Shown piece by piece: positions 54,373-64,000 of a stretch of DNA of 64,000 nt. The stretch is from NCBI GenBank assembly GCA_036925085.1, contig JAUPFP010000117.1:140001-204000 (forward strand), read 5' to 3'. Both the position numbers and the translations under genes were made by a program. The stretch is from Brachycybe producta (Eukaryota > Arthropoda > Diplopoda > Playtdesmida > Andrognathidae). Positions within the stretch are counted from its first letter, which is position 1; each line of letters opens with the position of its first letter. The notes under the pieces are model-generated. The model was given only the letters and a program-made list of their open reading frames with translations, was not told the DNA's origin and searched no databases.

Positions 54373-57300
54373 CATTTGCTGTAAAGGGACATTTTCCCTA
54401 AATCCACTTGCCCTTAAGGAATATTTTCTCTAAATCCACTTGCCCTTAAGAAACATTTCTTCTAAATCCACTCGCCCCAAAGGGACATTTGCCCTAAAGG
54501 GACATTTGCCCTAAAGGAACATTTGCCCTAAATCCACTTGCCCTAAAGAGACATTTGCCCTAAATCCACTTGCCCTGGAGACATTTGCCCTAAATCCACT
54601 TGCCCTAGAGACATTTGCCCTAAATCCACTTGCCCTAAAGGGACATTTGCCCTAAATCCACTTGCCCTAAAGGGACATTTGCCCTAAATCCACTTGCCCT
54701 AAAGGGACATTTGCCCTAAATCCACTTGCCCTAAAGGGACATTTGCCCTAAATCCACTTGCCCTAAAGGGACATTTGCCCTAAATCCACTTGCCCTAAAG
54801 GGACATTGCCCTAAATCCACTTGCCCTAAAGGGACATTGCCCTAAATCCACTTGCCCTAAAGGAACATTTGCCCTAAATCCACTTGCCCTAAAGGGACAT
54901 TTGCCCTAAAACGTCATTTGCCCTAAATCCATTTGCCCTAAAGGGACATTTGCCCTAAAGGGTCATTTGTCCTAAATTCACTTGCCCTAAAGGGTCATTT
55001 GTCCTAAATCCACTTGCCCTAATGGGTCATTTGCCCTAAATCCACTTGCCCTAAAGGAACATTTGCCCTAAATCCACTTGCCCTAAAGGAACATTTGCCC
55101 TAAATCCACTTGCCCTAAAGGAACATTTGCCCTAAATCCACTTGCCCTAAAGAGATATTTGCCCTAAATCCACTTGCCCTAAAGGGACATTTGCCCTAAA
55201 TCCACTTGCCCTAAAGGGACATTTGCCCTAAATCCACTTGCCCTAAAGGGACATTTGCCCTAAATCCACTTGCCCTAAAAGGACATTTGCCCTAAATCCA
55301 CTTGCCCTAAAGGGACATTTGCCCTAAATCCACTTGCCCTAAAGGGACATTTGCCCTAAATCCACTTGCCCTAAAGGGACATTTGCCCTAAATCCACTTG
55401 CCCTAAAGGGACATTTGCCCTAAATCCACTTGCCCTAAAGGGACATTGCCCTAAATCCACTTGCCCTAAAGGGACATTTGCCCTAAATCCACTTGCCCTA
55501 AAGGGACATTTGCCCTAAATCCACTTGCCCTAAAGGGACATTTGTCTTAAATCCACTTGCCCTAAAGGAACATTTGCCCTAAATCCACTTGCCCTAAAGG
55601 GACATTTGCCCTAAATCCACTTGCCCTAAAGGGACATTTTCCCTAAATCCACTTGCCCTTAAGGAATATTTTCTCTAAATCCACTTGCCCTTAAGAAACA
55701 TTTCTTCTAAATCCACTCGCCCCAAAGGGACATTTGCCCTAAAGGGACATTTGCCCTAAAGGAACATTTGCCCTAAATCCACTTGCCCTAAAGAGACATT
55801 TGCCCTAAATCCACTTGCCCTGGAGACATTTGCCCTAAATCCACTTGCCCTAGAGACATTTGCCCTAAATCCACTTGCCCTAAAGGGACATTTGCCCTAA
55901 ATCCACTTGCCCTAAAGGGACATTTGCCCTAAATCCACTTGCCCTAAAGGGACATTTGCCCTAAATCCACTTGCCCTAAAGGGACATTTGCCCTAAATCC
56001 ACTTGCCCTAAAGGGACATTTGCCCTAAATCCACTTGCCCTAAAGGGACATTGCCCTAAATCCACTTGCCCTAAAGGGACATTGCCCTAAATCCACTTGC
56101 CCTAAAGGAACATTTGCCCTAAATCCACTTGCCCTAAAGGGACATTTGCCCTAAAACGTCATTTGCCCTAAATCCATTTGCCCTAAAGGGACATTTGCCC
56201 TAAAGGGTCATTTGTCCTAAATTCACTTGCCCTAAAGGGTCATTTGTCCTAAATCCACTTGCCCTAATGGGTCATTTGCCCTAAATCCACTTGCCCTAAA
56301 GGAACATTTGCCCTAAATCCACTTGCCCTAAAGGAACATTTGCCCTAAATCCACTTGCCCTAAAGGAACATTTGCCCTAAATCCACTTGCCCTAAAGAGA
56401 CATTTGCCCTAAATCCACTTGCCCTAAAGGGACATTTGCCCTAAATCCACTTGCCCTAAAGGGACATTTGCCCTAAATCCACTTGCCCTAAAGGGACATT
56501 TGCCCTAAATCCACTTGCCCTAAAAGGACATTTGCCCTAAATCCACTTGCCCTAAAGGGACATTTGCCCTAAATCCACTTGCCCTAAAGGGACATTTGCC
56601 CTAAATCCACTTGCCCTAAAGGGACATTGCCCTAAATCCACTTGCCCTAAAGGGACATTTGCCCTAAATCCACTTGCCCTAAAGGGACATTTGCCCTAAA
56701 TCCACTTGCCCTAAAGGGACATTTGTCTTAAATCCACTTGCCCTAAAGGAACATTTGCCCTAAATCCACTTGCCCTAAAGGGACATTTGCCCTAAATCCA
56801 CTTGCCCTAAAGGGACATTTGCCCTAAATCCACTTGCCCTAAAGGAACATTTGCCCTAAATCCACTTGCCTAAAGGAACATTTGCCCTAAATCCACTTGC
56901 CCTAAAGGAACATTTGCCCTAAAGGAACATTTGCCCTAAATCCACTTGTCCTAAATCCACTTGTCCTAAATCCACTTGTCCTAAAGGGACATTGTGCCCT
57001 AAATCCACTTGCCCTAAAGGGACATTGTGCCCTAAATCCGCTTGCCCTAAAGGGACATTGTGCCCTAAATCTGCTTGCCCTAAAGGGACATTGTGCCCTA
57101 AATCTGCTTGCCCTGAAATAACATTTGCCCTAAATCTGCTTACCCTAAAGGGACATTTGCCCTAAATCTGCTTGCCCTAAAAGGATATTTGCCCTAAATC
57201 TGCTTGCCCTAAAGGAACATTTGCCCTAAATTTGCTTGTCCTAAATCCACTTGTCCTAAAGGCACATTTGCCCTAAATCCACTTGTCCTAAATCCACTGG

Positions 57301-58285
57301 CCCTAAAGTTACATTTGCCCTAAATCCACTTGCCCTAAAGGGACATTTGCCCTAAATCCACTTGCCCTAAAGGGACATTTGCCCTAAATCCACTTGCCCT
57401 AAAGGGACATTTGCCCTAAATCCACTTGCCCTAAAAGGACATTTGCCCTAAATCCACTTGCCCTAAAGGGACATTTGCCTTAAATCCACTTGCCTGAAAG
57501 GGACATTTGCCCTAAATCCACTTGCCCTAAAGGGACATTTGCCCTAAATCCACTTGCCCTAGAGACATTTGCCCTAAATCCACTTGCCCTAAAGGAACAT
57601 TTGCCCTAAATCCACTTGCCCTAAAGGAACATTTGCCCTAAATCCACTTGCCCTAAAGGAACATTTGTCCTAAATCCACTTGCCCAAAGGAAAATTTGCC
57701 CTAAATTTGCTTCCCCTAAAAAGACATTTGGCCTAAATCTGTTTGCCATAAAGGGACATTTGCCCTAAATCTGCTTGCCCTAAAGGGATGTTTGCTCTAA
57801 ATCCACTTGCCCTAAAGGGATGTTTGCTCTAAATCCACTTGCCCTAAAGGGATGTTTGCTCTAAATCCACTTGCCCTAAAGGACGTTTGCTCTAAATCCA
57901 CTTGCCCTAAAGGGATGTTTGCTCTAAATCCACTTGCCCTAAAGGACGTTTGCTCTAAATCCACTTGCCCTAAAGGGACGTTTGCTCTAAATCCACTTGC
58001 CCTAAAGGGACGTTTGCTCTAAATCCACTTGCCCTAAAGTGACGTTTGCTCTAAATCCACTTGCCCTAAAGTAACGTTTGCTCTAAGTCCACTTGCCCTA
58101 AAGGGACGTTTGCTCTAAGTCCACTTGCCCTAAAGGGACGTTTGCTCTAAATCCACTTGCCCTAAAGGGACGTTTGCTCTAAATCCACTTGCCCTAAAGG
58201 GACACTAGCCCTAAATCCACTTGCTCTAAAACCATTTGCCCTAAAATGATGATTGTCCTAAAGGGACATGAAAAAACGCCAAATG
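54373..58285 (+). repeat. 32-bp satellite array of about 3.9 kb
   Basis: Around 120 units of GCCCTAAATCCACTTGCC plus CTAAAGGGACATTT. It has 31-bp variants (GGGACATTGCCC), short insertions and diverged right-hand variants (GTTTGCTCTAAA from about 57790). A segment of about 1.2 kb is duplicated (54391 and 55636 starts). No coding content. Confidence 0.97.
54391..56850 (+). repeat. Higher-order duplication, period 1245 bp
   Basis: Rare variants recur in the same order with a 1245-bp offset: CCCTTAAGGAATATTTTCTC (54412 and 55657), AAAACGTCATTTGCCC (54909 and 56154), GTCATTTGTCC. Toward the end the offset falls to 1181 (GTCTTAAATCC at 55544 and 56725), so the second copy has lost two units. Confidence 0.9.
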
Positions 58286-58414
58286 ACATAAATTTACACT
58301 ACTGATTAGGGCAAATGTCCCTTTTGGGCAAGTGGTTTTAGGGCAAATGCCCCTTTTGGGCAAGTGGTTTTAGGGCAAATGTCCCTTTAGAGCAAATGGT
58401 TTTGGGGCAAATGG
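58286..58414 (-). repeat. Inverted edge of the satellite
   Basis: Three to four units here read in the opposite sense (TTAGGGCAAATGTCCC, GGGCAAGTGGTTTTAGGG). They match the satellite only as reverse complement. A short junction (GACATGAAAAAACGCC) separates the two orientations. Confidence 0.85.
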
Positions 58415-58434
58415 GTGGGAGATAGTTTGCTGCA

Positions 58435-58941
58435 GTGAAGAGCTGCTCAATGGGGAAAAAGGTATTTTTAATTTCTTTCTATTGCCCACCAGGATCTTCA
58501 ATTAGTGATATAGCTGCCTTTCGCTCATGTCTTGATACTCTTCATCATGCACACAATAACCCAGCTATAATTTTACGAGGTGATATTAACTTCCCAAACA
58601 CAAACTGGGAACTTCACTCAATTACAGGTGGGAATGATGTTACTTTAGTTGTTTCATTGTTGGAAAATTTGGATATTTACTCCATGGAACCAACTAGGAA
58701 TAGTAGTGTTCCTGATGTTGTAATAACTAACCTTCCCCTTATGATATCTAATGTTAAGGTTTCTGAGGGAATTAGTGACCATCACATTGTAACTTGTGAT
58801 GTCAATATTAATGTTCGGAGTACTGTTAAAGCTATAAGGCAGGTTAGTCTTTATAACAAATGTAACTGGGATGGGTTTAAGTTGCATATGCAGCAAAATC
58901 TTGAGAACTTTAAAAATAATTTTAATCAGCATGATGCATGA
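58435..58941 (+). pseudogene. Apurinic-like endonuclease domain, C-terminal half
   Basis: This domain nicks target DNA for target-primed reverse transcription. The 168-codon frame shows FYCPPGSS, then GDINFPNTNWE (the GDxN catalytic block), a PDVVITN stretch, and SEGISDHHIVTCDV with the SDH motif. The N-terminal catalytic Glu block is missing through truncation. It ends at 58941. A further 80 bp in another frame (GVSKFVPLKRVRD) links to the RT ORF, so the ORF is shifted. The start ATG shown by the frame is not a real start. Confidence 0.75.
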
Positions 58942-60330
58942 TGTTAATGAAAATTGGGCCAATTTTCACTCATTACTGATGGGAGGGGTCTCAAAGTTTG
59001 TTCCATTAAAGAGAGTCCGGGATGCCTCAACACCAGCATGGTATACACCATGTGTTACAATTGCTCTTCGTAAGCAGCGATTATGGAGAAATAGATAGAG
59101 GTAATTCAAGTTTATTGAATGCAAATGGTTTGCATATTGCTTGTGCAAATGAAAAAAAAGAACTCTCATTGGCCCATAAAGATTTTAAAACTAATAAACT
59201 CAGTAAATGGCTGCAAGAAGATCCAAAGCTCTTTTGGAGGTATGTCAAGCAGTTTCGGGCTGGTGAGTACTCAATTCCAGCTCTTGTTGGGGCAAATGGA
59301 GAACTAATATCACACCCAGAATTGAAAGCTTCTTTGTTGAATAAACAATACAAGAGTGTTTTTACAGCAGATGAAAATACTGCACCTAATGCTTTTGAGT
59401 CTAGAACAATGCATTCTTTGGGGGATATTATTGTTAACACTGAGGGCATTATCAAGCAACTATTGACCCTTAATAAAAGGGCCCCATAAAAGTGGGGTAC
59501 AGATGAAATTCATGCAGTAGTTCTTATAAAATTAGCTAGGGAAGTGGGACCATTTCTTCAGCTAATTTATCAGCAGTCTTTGGATCAAGGGGTTGTTCCA
59601 AGTATGTGGAAATTAGCAAATGTTACCCCAATATTTAAGTGAGGTAATAAGTCCGAAGCTGCAAACTATAGGTTTGTATCTCTAACTTCAGTCTTTTGTT
59701 CCTGATACTTATTAATGACCTCAGCAGCACAGTTGGTAGCAACTGTAGACTATTTGCTGATGATACTCTAATTTACAAAGAGGTTGATGGTATCCAAGAC
59801 TGTGAAACATTAGCTCTAGACTTGAAGGCAATTGAGGGATGGTGTAATACATGGCAACTTCAGTTGAATGAGGGGAAGTGTAGTGTTATGAGGCTAACTC
59901 GGGGTAGAAATCCAATTGTGCTCAATTATAGAATGAATGACACTATTCTTCAGAGTGTCAAGTGTTATAAGTACTTGGGGGTTACAATGACAGATGATCT
60001 TTCTTGGAAAAAATACATTGATGGTGTTACTGGGAAAGCTCTACAAATGCTTCATTTTAGTCAAAGGACATTAGGGCACCTGCCCAGCACAAGTTAAAAC
60101 TATTGCCTATCAAGCATTGGTTTGGCCTCATCTTGAGTATTGTTGCAGTGTATGGAATCCTCACTCTGTCACACACACTCATTCAGTTGAAATGGTTCAG
60201 CATAAGGCAGCTAGGTTTGTTTGTGGCAGGCTCAAATTTACAGATAGTGTCACTGAGATGCCGTCAGTGCTACAATGGCATAGTTTGGCACATCGCAAGG
60301 CTGAATTAAGTTTGAAATTGTGATATTCAA
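58942..60330 (+). pseudogene. Reverse transcriptase, broken and internally deleted
   Basis: Fragments in order: KLFWRYVKQFRAGEYSIPAL linker (59022-59489 frame); after stops, a KWGTDEIHAVVLIKLA piece and WKLANVTPIFK (about 59490-59640), the start of the RT fingers; then a jump. At 59696 the frame resumes with FLILINDLSS and LFADDTLIY, containing the catalytic FADD box, followed by CYKYLGVTMTDDLSW (thumb). 60103-60330 has EYCCSVWNPHS and VQHKAARF, the C-terminal part. The block between the fingers and FADD (LDxSKAFD region) is deleted near 59690. QWNSLS at 60428 marks the ORF end. Confidence 0.8.
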
Positions 60331-60635
60331 AAAGCACTACATAAGGGCACAGCTTACTACTCTAAGAAAAATAGGGAGATTTTTGCTAGGACAGATTCAT
60401 ATTATTGTTTTTTTTTTCTTCCTAGAGTTATAAGACAATGGAACTCTCTCTCACTGATACAGTGATAAATGGGGATAATTTTGTTTTGTGGGATTGACAT
60501 TTGTATATTCATTTTGTTTTTATATATGTGCATGTATATGTGCTTGACAATGCTGCATATGGACTTTTATGTCCCTCTGCCATAGGCCTATTTGGCTGCT
60601 AGCAGAGTACTAATTGTAATTGTAATTATATATAT

Positions 60636-61520
60636 ATAGCAGCTCTACACAGTGTAGGTCCCCTATATGAAGACGTCATATTTTTGCCATGACCCCCCCC
60701 CCCACGTGTGAGGCTTCCTAAGGCATTCAAAGTTTGAAAAAATGGACAATAATGCACATCCAGAAACTGTTTTGAGATTTTGAACAGCTCAAACTCAAAG
60801 TTTCACAACTTCATAGCTATTGGGGGTCCCTCTTTTTTTCAAATGATGTGAAATTTTACAGGTGATAAAATAGCATCATAAGAAAACTATTTAAATGGCG
60901 GACTTTATAAAACCTATCAACGTTTTTGGATATCAGTGTGGTGTCACTGTAGTCGATATTATAAACGTGTAAAGACAACTGTTTTTTTTTAAAATTACAA
61001 TCTTACGTGGACAGCTATTTAAAAAAAAAACAATTTGTTTATGTTGTGTCACAAATTAGTTGTAATTTGTCTTGAGAATTGCAGACAGTAGTTTCAGTGT
61101 TTTATTATTTTCAAAATCTGCTATTTTTTTGGCATTATTGTTGTGTTTTTTGTCTCGAACTAATGTCTCACTTTTGTCAGCTTGATGTGGATCAGGAGGA
61201 TAAGGGTTGACTCGGATAATAATTTTGCTATTAAAATTTAAAGATTCATGGAAGAATTGACATGGTGAGCCAAACATCGACGTTTTCTGTTTTTGAGTCC
61301 TATGTTAAGACTATAATGTTTCAATGGAAGGGTTGGTGGTAAGGGTCTAAGCCGAGAGACATAGGGAATAAAAACCAAAGCTTATACACATAAATCTGAG
61401 TGAATTAAGCAGCATTCTAGGGCGAGTTAATTTTACTAATACATATTCTTGGCGAAAGCATAATGAAAGAGAACCCCCCCAAGTTTGTGCTCAATATTTA
61501 GAATGTTTCACCATTTAAAG
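60636..61520. other. AT-rich sequence without recognised feature
   Basis: A C13 run lies at about 60690. No coding or repeat signal was recognised. Confidence 0.4.
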
Positions 61521-61666
61521 CCGGTATTACACTAGCAATCTCCAATGCAATTCAACTTGCAATGCAACCTGTGACGTGACTTGCAACAAGAACTTTGTAA
61601 TAAACTTCTATATCACACTATGTAACCTAGTTGCCAATCAAGTTTTCAAAACTTCGTTTATGTCAA

Positions 61667-61865
61667 GGGGCCGACATTCGGGTGAATCTCGTACGGTATC
61701 GGAAGCCATTTTACTTTTAATCCACGTTTTACTGAATTTTAAAATTTCAATTCTATTCTGGATATTCAGTAAAATGCAACTAAAAAGTAAAATGACTTTC
61801 CATCCACAAGATCTACAGTGAATCTTAGTGAAAATCGTACATGATTTTCTTCAATGTCGGCCCCC
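61667..61865. mobile_element. 200-bp MITE, cleanest copy
   Basis: GGGGCCGACATT...AATGTCGGCCCC ends. The inner arms share GTGAATC and GATTCAC blocks and TTTTACTTTTTA...TAAAAAGTAAAAT. The same element lies inside both THAP-bearing elements. Confidence 0.75.
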
Positions 61866-61985
61866 TTGGTTTGTGTCCATATTGTGGTAGACTAACAGAA
61901 AGTTCATAAACCGGAAGTCATGAAACCGGGAATTCGTTCAATGTTGCATATGTCATTTCTGACAAATGGCCTGATTGGTTGTTTG

Positions 61986-62678
61986 TGTAACACCCAGCAA
62001 CCCCTGCTCCTGCCAAAACTATAGCCTGGGGGGTAAACAACTCCTTTGTCCCTCCCTCCTTTCCCAATTAATATTCTGACGGCGGAGTGATACACTTAGG
62101 ACCATGGTCACTTAGACCTGGTTACACCTCGTAGGTGTACTAAGGTCCAAGGTATAAAAGGACCATGTTCCTCTTTGTTCCTCGTCCTTGTCTTTGCTCT
62201 AACTTGTTGTATTACATTGAATATTTCCGTACCACATCATGGGTATGAGGACGCACCTTTGATAAATAACATTCGCCTTTGTAATCTTCACGTTTCTTTA
62301 CAAAGATGAATAAAAGTGTTACAATAAGAAACCATGTTGTCTTTATGTTCCGAAACAAATAACTTCTCTACAGAGGTTGGAGACACCATAAGGTAAAGAG
62401 CGCATACAGATCCTGATGCAGCTACAACATCTTCTACTGCCGGTAAATATCAACAGGAGGAGATGCACATAAGCGTCGACGGAGAATAGGATGGCCACCA
62501 TCCTTCTGCACAGATTTCACCCCATGCATGAGGATGATCGCAATCCATCGCCATACAACTCTTTCTGTAGCTCGAATCTTCTCCGTGCGGGCACCGTGCA
62601 ATGCAGAGAAGAAACGAGTTACAAGAAACAACATCTACAAGTTGGTCAGAAAAATAGAGTCGACGTCAAAAGCTCACA
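61986..62678 (+). repeat. Solo LTR1 with TTTG duplication
   Basis: TGTAACACCC to AGCTCACA, 693 bp, flanked by TTTG (61982-61985 and 62679-62682). TATA box at 62153, AATAAA at 62309, palindrome TACACCTCGTAGGTGTA just upstream of the TATA. The empty site is seen in the related MITE at 63295-63320. Confidence 0.9.
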
Positions 62679-62860
62679 TTTGTCAGAAAGTTTACTTGAA
62701 AAGTCTCTCAATGTTGAACCTGTTCAACTCGGGGAGACTGAGTGCGACGAAAAGAAAATTGAAAAGAAAATTTTATCAACTTGCATGTCATATTACACTA
62801 TAAACAAATAAGTTGCATGTCACATTGCACATTTTATTGCATTAAAAGTTGCTAGTGCTG

Positions 62861-63138
62861 AAAAGACTTTGCAAGTAGACTTGTTCACCCCCCCCCCATT
62901 AGGCGGTTCTCACTGCTAAATTTAGATCAATTCCTTGCACTGCATCCGTATATTCTTGTTAAGCATGAACACAAAATAAAGTAAAACAAGAGGCACAACA
63001 ATGAAAAATTTGCCATCCTAAGCGATATAAGGTCACGATTACTTGCATCGCTTCGTATAGCAACCTTTCGCACGATATATAAAACAAAAAACCAACAGGT
63101 TACCAAGTGTTAACATTTATGTTGACCGACGTCTTAAG
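62861..63138. other. Spacer without recognised feature
   Basis: It contains a C10 run at 62888 and otherwise AT-rich sequence. Confidence 0.4.
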
Positions 63139-63390
63139 CCCCTATCACACTAGCAACGTTTGATGCAATAAAACTTGCAATGTGACATGCAACCTCATTG
63201 TTTATAGTATGATAAAACTATTTTTTTAACTAGTGTGAGACTGACAGTCTGACTGAGTTGAACATGTTCAACTTCCGACAGACGTTTCATGTAACTTTCT
63301 GACAAACAACCAATCAGTCCGTTTGCCGGAACATGGAATGAATTGCCGGTTTCATGACTTTCGGGTTTATGAAGAGAAATCCTAAAACGC
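63139..63390. mobile_element. MITE family M5, partial copy
   Basis: Starts CCCCTATCACACTAGCAACG. It matches the reverse complement of the 61521-62860 element through GAGTTGAACATGTTCAACTT and CAACCAATCAGTCCG. The other terminus is missing. Confidence 0.6.
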
Positions 63391-63404
63391 AGAAATTGCA
63401 GAAA

Positions 63405-63840
63405 CTTATTTAACATGACCCAAATTAATGAGTTTCTACAATTTGACATTAATTTGAGTCATGTTATATACGTTTTTGCAGTTTCTACAATTTCACATTA
63501 ATTTTGATTGTTTTAATTAAGTTGCTGCTGTTTCTGCAATTTGACATTAATTTTGGTTGTTTTAACTAAGTTGCTGCAATTGTACATTATTTTGAGGCAT
63601 GTTAAATAAGTTTCTGCAATTTCAAATTAATTTTGGTTGTTTTAACTAAGTTGCTGCAGTTTCTGCAATCTTACATTAATTTTGGTTGTTTTAATTAAGT
63701 TGCTGCTGTTTCTGTAATTTTACATTAATTTTGATTGTTTCAACTATGTTGCTGCAATTTTACATTAATTTGGGGCATGTTAAATACGTTTCTGCAATTT
63801 CACATTAATTTTGGTTGTTTTAACTAAGTTGCTGCAGTTT
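63405..63840 (+). repeat. 49-bp tandem repeat
   Basis: About eight units around TTTCTGCAATTTNACATTAA, TTTTGGTTGTTTTAACTAAG and TTGCTGCAG, with two variant classes (with or without the second TGCTG word). 63841-64000 shows nothing recognisable. Confidence 0.85.
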
Positions 63841-64000
63841 TTTGCGTCTGTGTGAACTGTACTTTTAAGCTCTTATATTTTATGGCTTTTGAAATGGCTT
63901 GAGGAGGCTTACCGCGATGTGCGAAGTAGTTTCGTTAACATAAATCACTCGAAAGACACTATGCGTACAGATCTTTGCACGATAAGTTCAATAGTAAATA

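Larger units (their letters stand above)
58415..60635 (+). mobile_element. Non-LTR retrotransposon (CR1/Jockey-like), 5'-truncated, decayed
   Basis: Endonuclease and RT remnants are followed by a 3' UTR with CTCTGCCATAGGCCTATTTG, GCAGAGTACTAATTG and a tail of TAATTG units running into TA repeats (60600-60635). The 5' half of the endonuclease and anything upstream are missing. The left junction falls at the inverted satellite edge. Confidence 0.85.
61521..62860. mobile_element. MITE (family M5) split by a MITE and a solo LTR1
   Basis: The left end GGTATTACACTAGCAATCTCC and right end GTTGCTAGTGCTG are inverted, with subterminal TTGCAATGCAAC and its complement. The element at 61667-61865 and the LTR at 61986-62678 are insertions. 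A second, incomplete copy at 63139-63390 confirms the uninterrupted order. Confidence 0.65.

Noticed and set aside
54373-58285. CCCTAAA words that look like plant-type telomere repeats
   Set aside because: They occur once or twice per 32-bp unit and are never directly tandem. The array is an ordinary satellite.
54373-58285. A CRISPR-like array of regularly spaced repeats
   Set aside because: Both halves of each unit are conserved, so there are no unique spacers, and the host is a eukaryote.

Overview
This window looks like intergenic and intronic DNA from an AT-rich invertebrate metazoan genome. There is no bacterial gene organisation. Most of the sequence is transposable elements, many nested inside one another, plus satellites. 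The mix would suit a mollusc or a similar spiralian, but that is inference: Ty3/Gypsy-type elements, one with a tRNA-Trp-like primer site as in the CsRn1 clade; Helitron-like ends; non-LTR elements with TAATTG tails; THAP-bearing terminal-inverted-repeat (TIR) DNA; many MITEs. I cannot name the species.

1-14.4 kb is LTR-element territory. A deleted Gypsy-like element at 367-2908 (minus) keeps two LTRs, a 4-bp target duplication and a broken integrase. A relic of a non-LTR reverse transcriptase (3383-3726) abuts a 9.9-kb minus-strand element of family LTR1 (3727-13586). LTR1 has gag, protease and the pol C-terminus. Its RT, RNase H and integrase core are absent, and a GC-rich unrecognised ORF (4649-6949) sits in their place. 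A solo LTR of family LTR2 follows.

14.4-25 kb holds tandem repeats and a long foldback element (family FB1) split by two insertions. One insertion is a TIR element with a THAP-like exon. The other is a 3.1-kb TIR element containing a 21-bp minisatellite, a dead mariner and a Helitron-like element. MITEs follow, then a diverged LTR-like segment and a 22-bp minisatellite.

25.2-29.95 kb is a nested stack: a MITE split by a solo LTR1, split by a TIR element with 2-bp AT duplications, split by a second TIR element that carries a hAT-like terminus. From 30 to 45 kb there are more LTR1 and LTR2 copies, a 1.5-kb foldback next to a Helitron end, a gag-only LTR element (38599-42909), a second THAP-bearing TIR element and a tRNA-like SINE head.

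46-53 kb contains the only likely host coding exon, 924 nt on the minus strand with both splice sites (46992-47915). FB1 foldbacks lie on both sides of it. 53.5-54.2 kb has weak promoter-like motifs.

54.4-58.4 kb is a 32-bp satellite of about 4 kb with a 1245-bp higher-order duplication and an inverted right edge. It abuts a decayed non-LTR retrotransposon (58415-60635). The right end has MITEs, a solo LTR1 with TTTG duplications and a 49-bp tandem repeat.

No element here looks able to move by itself: every pol, transposase or gag frame is broken or incomplete.
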